8,499 bases of DNA from an uncultured Eubacteriales bacterium. Lineage in GTDB: Bacteria > Bacillota > Clostridia > Lachnospirales > Lachnospiraceae. How positions within the stretch are numbered: position 1 is the stretch's first letter; each line of letters begins with the position of its first letter. The translations under genes were made by a program, and so were the position numbers. The stretch is taken from NCBI GenBank assembly GCA_949286775.1, contig CASEDW010000176.1, forward strand, positions 1-8,499, read 5' to 3'. The notes below the pieces were generated by a model. It did not search any database, was not told where the DNA came from, and saw only the letters and a program-made list of their open reading frames with translations. This document shows positions 1 through 5,450 of this stretch, in pieces.

Positions 1-1055
1 AAAAACGTTTTATTCCGGCCGTCGCCTTAATCGCTGCCATAACCGGAGCCGTAACGGTAAGCGCGGCGACGTATTCGCAGTGGAGTAGGAGCTTCGATGA
101 ATTGCTCCAGCCTACAGAAGCTCAGAAAACAAAGCTTGAGGAGTCAGACGCTGTAAGATTTTATGATTCCGATAACACCGACAACGAAGATACTGATACA
201 GGTGCTGAACAGAGCGCTGCAACTCAAAAACTTTCCGACACAGTAAATGGCGTTACAATATCCGTACAGCAAAGTATCGCAGATAATTACGCGGCCTGGA
301 TTTCCCTTAAAATTGAAGGTTATACCCCTGTAGAAATTCCCGAAGCTAAATTCACTTGTCCTGTTATCAGAGATGTTCAGATAGATATCGACGGTGCGAG
401 TGCATCGAGTGAAAGCTGTGGATTTTACTCCGAATATGATAGTGACAATAATCAGTGGAACTACATTCAGGAAGACGGAAGCCTTGAATACAATATCCAA
501 CTTTATTCATTTAACAAAGGTACATTACTCGGAAGAACTGTCCATATAGAAATGAGTGATTTCGGATATGAAACCCAGAAAGCACAGGCATATCCTACTA
601 TCGATTTGGAGGGCACATGGACCCTTGACGTTGATCTTGGCGGAACAGACTCCTTGATAACAACCGAGCCAAACGCTCCTATCGGCGATTCAGGAGCAAC
701 GCTTCTTTATGCTGAAATTTCCCCTTTGGCCGCCCTCTTAAAAATTGAATACCCCCAGAAGCAAATTGTAGAAACGGATGTTGATGATAGTGGAAAAACG
801 GTAACTTTCTATCATACTGAAACTCCGCCTCAGCTTGTAGGTATAAAACTTAAAGATGGAACTATCAAAGAAACATCCAGCGGAGGCGGCTTTGGAAGTT
901 ATCTGGATGAAAAATCACCTATCTACAGACAAATATTATATTTTAACACTTACGCCGATGGCGAAGAAATAGACAGTCTTCTATTCTTTAAATCGCTGCC
1001 CGAACCCGGCCAGCCATACACAGAAGACAATTGCTACGTCGTACCTCTTAACTGA
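1..1055 (+). CDS. Exported/membrane-anchored DUF4179-like protein, 5'-truncated by the window edge
   Basis: The reading frame is open from position 3 to the TGA at 1053-1055, giving 350 visible residues with no start inside the window, so the gene begins to the left. The first visible residues are K-R followed by a hydrophobic stretch (FIPAVALIAAITGAVTVSAA), which reads as a signal peptide or single membrane segment. A TTG at 102 could serve as an internal start but would discard this segment, so I prefer the truncated reading. After it come a short linker, an acidic low-complexity region (D/N/E/T-rich, about residues 55-70), and then a segment containing NGVTISVQQSIADNYAAWI, which resembles the start of DUF4179 domains as I know them: extracytoplasmic domains of proteins often encoded beside ECF sigma factors. 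The rest is beta-rich and lacks catalytic motifs that I recognise. Any sigma-factor partner would be upstream and is not seen. The family call is by memory of motif pattern; no specific function is assigned. Confidence 0.7.
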   Translation, partial: KRFIPAVALIAAITGAVTVSAATYSQWSRSFDELLQPTEAQKTKLEESDAVRFYDSDNTDNEDTDTGAEQSAATQKLSDTVNGVTISVQQSIADNYAAWISLKIEGYTPVEIPEAKFTCPVIRDVQIDIDGASASSESCGFYSEYDSDNNQWNYIQEDGSLEYNIQLYSFNKGTLLGRTVHIEMSDFGYETQKAQAYPTIDLEGTWTLDVDLGGTDSLITTEPNAPIGDSGATLLYAEISPLAALLKIEYPQKQIVETDVDDSGKTVTFYHTETPPQLVGIKLKDGTIKETSSGGGFGSYLDEKSPIYRQILYFNTYADGEEIDSLLFFKSLPEPGQPYTEDNCYVVPLN

Positions 1056-1066
1056 CTGTCTCTCTA

Positions 1067-1092
1067 AATAACAACAGTTCAATAACAACAGT
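1067..1092. repeat. 12-bp direct repeat, period 14
   Basis: The 12-mer AATAACAACAGT occurs at 1067-1078 and again at 1081-1092, separated by two bases. It lies between the stop codon of the DUF4179-like gene and the long hairpin that follows. It may be only a local duplication; no function is inferred. Confidence 0.6.
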
Positions 1093-1095
1093 CAT

Positions 1096-1140
1096 TGCCG
1101 CGGCAGCGATTTCTTATCCATAGAAATCGTTGCCGCGGCA
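1096..1140 (+). terminator. Long 19-bp hairpin downstream of the DUF4179-like gene, probable terminator
   Basis: Arms 1096-1114 and 1122-1140 pair over 19 positions around a 7-nt loop. The single imperfection, G1106 opposite T1130, is a G-U wobble in the + strand transcript but an A-C mismatch on the other strand, so the structure fits a + strand RNA best. It begins 40 nt after the stop codon, as a terminator would. Only TCTCT follows directly, not a run of T, so termination may be weak or the structure may instead protect the 3' end of the mRNA. Each outer end is the self-complementary 10-mer TGCCGCGGCA. Confidence 0.6.
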
Positions 1141-1196
1141 TCTCTATAATATCAAATCTCATTTTTTCATTTCCTATCCGCAGCCTCAAAAATACC

Positions 1197-1239
1197 GACT
1201 ACGTATCTATTCTTATTTTTTATTTTCTTATACGTAGTC
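1197..1239. repeat. 10-bp perfect inverted repeat with T-rich loop
   Basis: GACTACGTAT (1197-1206) is matched exactly by its reverse complement at 1230-1239, with a 23-nt loop made almost only of T with a few A and C. The arm contains TACGTA, which also opens each unit of the tandem array just downstream. This element may therefore be a diverged relative or ancestor of those units. Confidence 0.6.
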
Positions 1240-1252
1240 TCAACAGTACGAT

Positions 1253-1468
1253 TACGTATAAGATTTGATATTTTCTTTTTTGATTCGTAATCGCACTCTG
1301 CCGGCTACGTATAAAATTTGACTTTTTCTTTTTTGATTCGTAATCTTACTCTGCCGGCTACGTATAAAATCTCACTTTTTCCTTTTTGATTCGTAATCTT
1401 ACTCTGCCGGCTACGTATAAAATTTGACTTTCTCTTTTTTGATTCGTAATCTCAGCCAATCTGCCGGC
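1253..1468. repeat. Tandem array: four copies of a ~53-bp T-rich unit
   Basis: Units start with TACGTATA at 1253, 1306, 1359 and 1412. The first three are exactly 53 bp; the last is 57 bp because of a small insertion near its end. Each unit runs TACGTATAA, then a T-rich tract, then GATTCGTAATC, then CTGCCGGC. Copies differ at only a few positions, mostly in the T-rich tract and just after GATTCGTAATC. Each unit end is the 6-bp palindrome GCCGGC. The first copy also has a flanking inverted match, GATTACG (1250-1256) with CGTAATC (1286-1292). There are no unique spacers, so this is not a CRISPR array. It sits between a gene end and the purC promoter. Its function is unknown. Confidence 0.85.
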
Positions 1469-1504
1469 TTTACGGTCTGTTCACCTGCCTGACGCAACAT
1501 ATCA

Positions 1505-1533
1505 TTGACTTTACTTCTCAATCGGCTTATTAT
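1505..1533 (+). promoter_or_regulatory. Sigma-A type promoter of purC
   Basis: TTGACT at 1505-1510 and TATTAT at 1528-1533 are separated by exactly 17 bp, each one base from the consensus. A start near 1540 would leave a leader of about 40 nt before the purC ATG. I saw no PurR-box-like CGAA/TTCG pair or purine riboswitch in that leader. The call rests on hexamer match, spacing and position in front of a gene preceded by a likely terminator. Confidence 0.7.
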
Positions 1534-1580
1534 TTACGCATGATTATAAATTTTAGTATCAGGACGGAGGATCCCTACAC

Positions 1581-2441
1581 ATGAAACCTATTAAAGAAGG
1601 AAAAGTCAGAGAAATTTACGACAACGGCGACAGCCTGATTATGGTTGCTACAGACAGGATTAGCTGTTTCGATGTAATTCTTAACAATGTAGTTACAAAA
1701 AAAGGTACTGTACTTACACAGATGTCAAAATTCTGGTTTGATTTCACAAAAGATATCATTCCTAACCACATGATCTCAGTTGACGTTAAAGATATGCCGG
1801 AATATTTTCAGAATGAAAAATTCGACGGAAATTCAATGCTCTGCAAAAAGCTTGAAATGCTCCCTGTAGAGTGCATCGTCCGCGGTTATATCACAGGAAG
1901 CGGCTGGGAAAGCTATAAAAAGACAGGCGAAGTATGCGGAATCAAACTTCCTGAAGGACTTAAGGAATCAGACAAACTTCCTGAGCCTATATACACACCT
2001 TCTACAAAAGCCGAGATCGGCGACCATGATGAAAATATCTCATATGAGCAGAGCGTTGAATATCTTGAAAAACGCTTCCCTGGAAAAGGCGAAGAGTACG
2101 CTTCTAAACTCAGAGATTACACAATCGCTCTTTACAAAAAATGCGCCGACTACGCGGCGTCAAGAGGAATCATCATCGCTGATACAAAATTCGAGTTCGG
2201 TCTTGATGAGAACGGCAACATCGTGATCGGCGACGAAATGCTCACGCCTGACAGCTCACGTTTCTGGCCTGCAGACACATATGAACCTGGACACGGACAG
2301 CCTTCATTTGACAAGCAGTTTGCCCGCGACTGGCTCAAATCACACGAACACAACTGGACTCTTCCGCAGGATATAGTTGACAAGACTATCGATAAATACC
2401 TTCAGGCATACAAACTTCTCACAGGTAAAGACCTCGCGTAA
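1581..2441 (+). CDS. purC: Phosphoribosylaminoimidazole-succinocarboxamide synthase (SAICAR synthetase)
   Basis: This cytosolic enzyme joins CAIR and aspartate using ATP to make SAICAR in de novo purine synthesis. The 286-residue product shows the family in order: GKVREIYD (residues 7-14), ATDRISCFDVI (23-33), the signature IVRGYITGSGWESY (99-112), TPSTKAEIGDHDENIS (139-154), IIADTKFEFGLD (198-209), and IGDEMLTPDSSRFWP (216-230) followed by YEPGHGQPSFDKQFARDWL. It belongs to the longer form of the family (roughly 290-300 residues, like yeast Ade1) rather than the compact form of about 240 residues found in Bacillus. The ATG is preceded by GGAGGA nine nt upstream, and the N-terminus fits the family. 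With its own promoter and a terminator after it, the gene appears monocistronic although other pur genes lie nearby. Recognition is very secure. Confidence 0.97.
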   Translation: MKPIKEGKVREIYDNGDSLIMVATDRISCFDVILNNVVTKKGTVLTQMSKFWFDFTKDIIPNHMISVDVKDMPEYFQNEKFDGNSMLCKKLEMLPVECIVRGYITGSGWESYKKTGEVCGIKLPEGLKESDKLPEPIYTPSTKAEIGDHDENISYEQSVEYLEKRFPGKGEEYASKLRDYTIALYKKCADYAASRGIIIADTKFEFGLDENGNIVIGDEMLTPDSSRFWPADTYEPGHGQPSFDKQFARDWLKSHEHNWTLPQDIVDKTIDKYLQAYKLLTGKDLA

Positions 2442-2482
2442 TGCAGCCTGACAGCGCAAAATATATTAAATTGCTATACATC

Positions 2483-2519
2483 AGAGGCTGGATTCTTATA
2501 GAATTCGGTCTCTTTTTTT
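2483..2519 (+). terminator. Rho-independent terminator of purC
   Basis: Arms 2483-2496 and 2500-2513 pair over 14 positions, including three G-U wobbles, around a 3-nt loop. A run of seven T (2513-2519) follows directly. It lies 41 nt after the purC stop. The G-U pairs fit a + strand transcript. This makes purC a separate transcript from the genes downstream. Confidence 0.85.
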
Positions 2520-2527
2520 GTTATAAT
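2499..2527 (+). promoter_or_regulatory. Candidate promoter of the YedF-like gene and xpt
   Basis: A perfect TATAAT lies at 2522-2527, right after the purC terminator T-run. Seventeen bp upstream is a weak -35 (TAGAAT, 2499-2504) inside the terminator stem. The expected start is near 2534. This argues against an ATG at 2526 as start codon, because it overlaps the -10 box. The strength of the call comes from the -10 box and its position; the -35 is poor. Confidence 0.5.
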
Positions 2528-2569
2528 GACAGGAGATCAGAAAAGCGCAAGCAGCGAAATAATTATAAT

Positions 2570-2574
2570 AAGGA
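2570..2574 (+). promoter_or_regulatory. Ribosome binding site that decides the YedF-like start
   Basis: AAGGA sits 11 nt before the ATG at 2586. The earlier in-frame ATG at 2526 has no such site and falls in the -10 box, so the ATG at 2586 is preferred. Confidence 0.55.
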
Positions 2575-2585
2575 AAACTGATATC

Positions 2586-3200
2586 ATGTTCTTGAAAAAA
2601 ATCAATGCGATCGAAGATGATTTTCAAATTGCAGCCGTAAAAACAATAAAAGCGCTCGAAGAATGTCAAAACCAAACCGGTGAAATCTTCGCTTTGTTAA
2701 GCGGTAAATACGATCCCGAAGAATTTCAAAAAGTAATATCCCAAAAAGGATTCAGATCATCATATCAAAAATCTGTCGATCACTATACATTCACCATAAG
2801 AGTAGGCAACTCTATGCTGCCCGAAGAAGACGCCGCGGTATATTCCTGCGCGCCCCGAACTGAAAAAGGACTTGTTGTCGTTGCTTCTTCGCGTTTTATG
2901 GGTGAGGGTGATGAAAAATTAGGCGCTTTTCTTATGAAAGAGTTTTTCCGTGTTCTTGCCGACTACGGTCCTCTTCCTGAAGCTGTTCTGTTTTATAACA
3001 GCGGCGCTTATCTTACATGTTCGGATTCTTCCGTAAGATTTTATCTTTCGCGCCTTGAAATGTCCGGCGTGAAGATCTTCACCGACACAGAAAGTCTCGC
3101 CTTCTACGATCTTCACAACAGCCTCAATGTCGGCGATATTATAGGAATGCATGAAATAGTTGACATAATGGCCAGAGCCTCACGTATAATAAAGCCTTGA
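2586..3200 (+). CDS. YedF-like protein: degenerate TusA-like domain plus DsrE-like domain
   Basis: The 204-residue product resembles the two-domain 'selenium metabolism protein YedF' family as I know it. The C-terminal half is the clearer match: LVVVASSRFMGEGDEKLG (96-113), LPEAVLFYNSGAYLT (130-144), a GVKIFTD segment (161-167), FYDL (173-176) and the ending GDIIGMHEIVDIMARASRIIKP in pieces typical of the family. Residues about 10-73 fit a TusA-like fold (helix with TIKALEE, then KVISQKGF and a strand YTFTIRV). The TusA CPxP sulfur-carrier cysteine is absent, where I read FQIAAVKT, and the family GTCL-type cysteine in the DsrE part reads TESL. Cysteines present are C27, C88 and C145, the last next to the family's LT motif. 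A longer reading from 2526 would add 20 unconvincing residues inside the promoter. The gene ends 16 nt before xpt, suggesting one transcript. The function is unknown; a sulfur or selenium carrier role is doubtful without the usual cysteines. Confidence 0.7.
   Translation: MFLKKINAIEDDFQIAAVKTIKALEECQNQTGEIFALLSGKYDPEEFQKVISQKGFRSSYQKSVDHYTFTIRVGNSMLPEEDAAVYSCAPRTEKGLVVVASSRFMGEGDEKLGAFLMKEFFRVLADYGPLPEAVLFYNSGAYLTCSDSSVRFYLSRLEMSGVKIFTDTESLAFYDLHNSLNVGDIIGMHEIVDIMARASRIIKP
3160..3190 (+). promoter_or_regulatory. Candidate internal promoter for xpt
   Basis: TTGACA (3160-3165) and TATAAT (3185-3190) are both exact consensus hexamers, but the 19-bp spacer is longer than the preferred 17. They lie in the last codons of the YedF-like gene. 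A start near 3197 would give a leader of about 20 nt carrying the xpt ribosome binding site (AAGGAGA, 3204-3210). The location inside a coding region and the long spacer keep this tentative. Confidence 0.4.
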
Positions 3201-3216
3201 AAAAAGGAGAAAGAAA

Positions 3217-3798
3217 ATGAATTTTTTAGAAGAAAGAATAACTAAAGACGGAATTGTTAAAGAGGGAAATATCCTTAAAGTAGACAGTTTTATCAATCAT
3301 CAGATGGACACCGAGCTCCTCGATATGATGGGAGCGGAATTCAAACGCCGCTTCAGTGATAAAAACATAAACAAAATCCTAACCATCGAAGCTTCAGGAA
3401 TAGGAATCGCGTGTATCACGGCGATGCATTTTAAAACTCCTGTCGTTTTCGCGAAAAAATCCCAGAGCATAAATATCGACGGCGAAGTTTACTGCGCCGA
3501 AGTTGAATCTTTTACTCACAAAAATACAAATCATGTAATTGTTTCCAAAAAGTTTTTAAATAGAGACGATCACGTTCTTATTATAGACGACTTCCTCGCG
3601 AACGGCTGCGCCCTTCAGGGACTTATCTCTATATGCAATGAAGCAGGCGCTTCTATCGAAGGCATCGGCATCGCCGTTGAAAAAGGGTTCCAGCCGGGCG
3701 GACAGATCATCAGAAACCTCGGATACCAGCTCGAATCCCTGGCAATCGTCGACGGAATGGACGCTTCTAAAGGAAGCATCACATTCAGAGAGCAGTAA
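3217..3798 (+). CDS. xpt: Xanthine phosphoribosyltransferase
   Basis: This salvage enzyme transfers the ribose phosphate of PRPP to xanthine to make XMP in the cytosol. The 193 residues match the Bacillus subtilis enzyme (194 residues) nearly end to end as I recall it: ILKVDSFINHQMD (19-31), ILTIEASGIGIA (54-65), TPVVFAKK (74-81), the PRPP-binding signature VLIIDDFLANGCA (120-132) with its two adjacent aspartates, GASIEGIGIAVEKGFQPG (144-161) and LGYQLESLA (168-176). The ATG is preceded by AAGGAGA. It follows the YedF-like gene by 16 nt and lies 131 nt before guaB, whose product also yields XMP. In Bacillus, xpt-pbuX is under a guanine riboswitch; I found no such element here. The next-best alternative, an adenine or orotate phosphoribosyltransferase, is unlikely given the SFINHQMD and QSINIDG segments. 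Confidence 0.95.
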   Translation: MNFLEERITKDGIVKEGNILKVDSFINHQMDTELLDMMGAEFKRRFSDKNINKILTIEASGIGIACITAMHFKTPVVFAKKSQSINIDGEVYCAEVESFTHKNTNHVIVSKKFLNRDDHVLIIDDFLANGCALQGLISICNEAGASIEGIGIAVEKGFQPGGQIIRNLGYQLESLAIVDGMDASKGSITFREQ

Positions 3799-3827
3799 TA
3801 CTTAAGCTCCAAACTTCAAAAAAATTC

Positions 3828-3856
3828 TTGTAATTTTATTCTATTATAGGTAATAT
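3828..3856 (+). promoter_or_regulatory. Candidate promoter of the guaB-purE-purF-like-purM run
   Basis: TTGTAA (3828-3833) and TAATAT (3851-3856) are spaced by 17 bp, giving a start near 3863 and a leader of about 67 nt. Other AT-rich -10-like hexamers (TATTAT at 3842-3847) are nearby but lack a -35. The absence of any clear terminator after xpt means readthrough from xpt is also possible. Confidence 0.45.
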
Positions 3857-3881
3857 GTGGACTATATCTTTTACCTGATAG
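3841..3881. repeat. Inverted repeat overlapping the guaB promoter and leader
   Basis: AGGTAA (3848-3853) pairs with TTACCT (3871-3876), and outside it CTAT (3841-3844) pairs with ATAG (3878-3881) after small unequal gaps. The left arm overlaps the proposed -10 box and the right arm lies just past the proposed start site, a position suitable for an operator. The arms are short and the region is AT-rich, so chance is possible. Confidence 0.35.
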
Positions 3882-3914
3882 TAATTGAAACATTTAAATA
3901 TTTATTATCTGATT

Positions 3915-3922
3915 GAGAGGAG
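3915..3922 (+). promoter_or_regulatory. Ribosome binding site that decides the guaB start
   Basis: GAGAGGAG ends seven nt before the ATG at 3930. An upstream in-frame start at 3885 would add 15 residues whose codons contain this site, so the downstream ATG is preferred; it also gives the N-terminus expected for the family. Confidence 0.75.
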
Positions 3923-3929
3923 TAAAAAA

Positions 3930-5429
3930 ATGGCATTTTATTATTCAGAACCGTCACGTACATTTAGCGAATATCTTCTTGTACCGGGTTATTCTTCAAA
4001 AGAATGTGTTCCGGGAGCGGTCTCTCTTGAAACACCTGTCGTAAAATTCAAAAAAGGCGAAAAATGCCCGCTTACGATGAACATTCCTATGGTATCAGCC
4101 GTTATGCAGTCCGTATCAGGCGTAGACATGGGAATCGCGCTTGCTAAAGAAGGCGGCATCGCTTTTATCTATGTTTCTCAGAGCATTGAATCACAGGCGG
4201 AAATGGTCCGCAAAGTAAAAAGTTCAAAAGCAGGTTTCGTACCAAGCGACTCTAACCTCAAAACAACAGATACTCTTGCCGATGTACTCGCCTTAAAAGC
4301 ATCTACAGGTCATTCTACGATGGCTGTTACAGACGACGGCACGAGCACAGGCAAATTACTCGGAATCGTTACGGGACGCGACTACCGTGTAACACGTATG
4401 GATCCCGCAACAAAAGTCGGCGAGTTCATGACTCCGATCGAAAAGATCATCTCAGCTCCTGACGGAACATCATTAAAAGAATGCAACAATATCATCTGGG
4501 ACAACAAGTTAAATGCTCTTCCAATCATTGATAAGGACGGACATCTCGTTTCTTTCGTATTCCGTAAAGACTACGATCTCCACAAGAGCAATCCTTTATC
4601 ATTATTAGACGCTGACAAACGTTACATTGTAGGCGCCGGAATCAATACGCGCGACTACGAGGAACGTGTTCCTGCGCTTGTGGAGGCAGGCGTTGATATC
4701 CTCGTTATCGACTCTTCTGAAGGTTACTCCGAATGGCAGGCCATGACATTGAAATGGATCCGCGACAAATACGGCGATACAGTAAAAGTAGGCGCAGGAA
4801 ACGTTGTAGACGGAGAAGGTTTCCGTTTCCTTGCGGACGCAGGCGCTGACTTTGTAAAGATCGGTATCGGCGGCGGTTCTATCTGTATCACACGTGAGAC
4901 AAAAGGTATCGGACGCGGCCAGGCTACGGCTGTTATCGATGTGGCGGCAGAAAGAGACAAATATTTTGAAGAGACAGGCATCTACGTTCCTATCTGTTCA
5001 GACGGCGGTATCGTCCGCGATTACCATATGACTCTTGCCCTTGCGATGGGAGCCGACTTCTGCATGCTCGGAAGATATTTCTCAAGATTTGACGAATCTC
5101 CTACAGCAAAAGTCTTCATAAACGGAAACTACATGAAAGAGTACTGGGGCGAAGGCTCAGCCCGCGCGAGAAACTGGCAGAGATACGACCTCGGCGGCGA
5201 AAACAAACTCAGCTTCGTAGAAGGCGTAGATTCATATGTTCCGTACGCAGGACCTCTTGCTGACGGCGTAGCTACAACTCTTGCCAAGATCCGTCATACG
5301 ATGTGCAACTGCGGCGCTCTTACGCTTCAGGAGCTTCGTGACAAAGCGAAGATCACCCTCGTTTCTTCTGTTTCTATCGTTGAAGGCGGAGCTCACGACG
5401 TTCAGCTTAAAGACAACGCAAATAACTAA
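3930..5429 (+). CDS. guaB: Inosine-5'-monophosphate dehydrogenase
   Basis: This cytosolic enzyme oxidises IMP to XMP with NAD+, the committed step to guanine nucleotides. The protein has 499 residues. A CBS-domain pair lies at about 105-220 (for example GIVTGRDYRVT at 145-155 and KLNALPIIDKDGH at 193-205) inside a TIM barrel. The active-site loop GIGGGSICITRETKGIG (312-328) carries catalytic C319. The IMP phosphate region includes SDGGI (357-361), and the mobile flap carries the RY dyad R418-Y419 (NWQRYD). The sequence tracks Tritrichomonas foetus IMPDH, as I remember it, almost throughout: YYSEPSRTFSEYLLVPG at the start, SIESQAEMV, INTRDYEERVPALVEAG, and VSIVEGGAHD at the end. C319, R418 and Y419 have the same numbers as in that enzyme. 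Downstream, purE starts after 21 nt. The start at 3930 is chosen by its ribosome binding site. Confidence in function is very high. Confidence 0.97.
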   Translation: MAFYYSEPSRTFSEYLLVPGYSSKECVPGAVSLETPVVKFKKGEKCPLTMNIPMVSAVMQSVSGVDMGIALAKEGGIAFIYVSQSIESQAEMVRKVKSSKAGFVPSDSNLKTTDTLADVLALKASTGHSTMAVTDDGTSTGKLLGIVTGRDYRVTRMDPATKVGEFMTPIEKIISAPDGTSLKECNNIIWDNKLNALPIIDKDGHLVSFVFRKDYDLHKSNPLSLLDADKRYIVGAGINTRDYEERVPALVEAGVDILVIDSSEGYSEWQAMTLKWIRDKYGDTVKVGAGNVVDGEGFRFLADAGADFVKIGIGGGSICITRETKGIGRGQATAVIDVAAERDKYFEETGIYVPICSDGGIVRDYHMTLALAMGADFCMLGRYFSRFDESPTAKVFINGNYMKEYWGEGSARARNWQRYDLGGENKLSFVEGVDSYVPYAGPLADGVATTLAKIRHTMCNCGALTLQELRDKAKITLVSSVSIVEGGAHDVQLKDNANN

Positions 5430-5440
5430 TTGAAATATTT

Positions 5441-5445
5441 GGAGG
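5441..5445 (+). promoter_or_regulatory. Ribosome binding site that decides the purE start
   Basis: GGAGG lies five nt before the ATG at 5451. The TTG at 5430, which would extend the protein by seven residues, overlaps nothing that looks like a ribosome binding site and would place this site inside the coding region. Confidence 0.75.
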
Positions 5446-5450
5446 TTATT

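Noticed and set aside
144..500. 118-residue antisense open frame inside the DUF4179-like gene
   Set aside because: It lies entirely opposite a well-supported gene, has no ribosome binding site that I could see, and its hydrophobic composition is explained by the complement of the coding strand.
1253..1468. CRISPR-like array
   Set aside because: The period of 53 bp is fully made of repeat; there are no unique spacers between conserved repeats, and no cas gene is nearby.
2526..2585. Longer N-terminus for the YedF-like protein from ATG 2526
   Set aside because: This ATG overlaps the TATAAT box, has no ribosome binding site, and the added 20 residues have no counterpart in the family.
3841..3881. 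Possible guanine riboswitch before guaB
   Set aside because: Fragments such as TATAGG and GGACTAT recall conserved purine-riboswitch parts, but the region is too short and lacks the two loop-forming hairpins and their conserved junctions.
3885..3929. Longer N-terminus for GuaB
   Set aside because: The added residues would encode the ribosome binding site, and the family N-terminus starts at the ATG at 3930.
4724..4981. Antisense open frames inside guaB, the PurF-like gene and purM
   Set aside because: All lie opposite strongly conserved coding sequence and show no recognisable domain; they are by-products of codon use.
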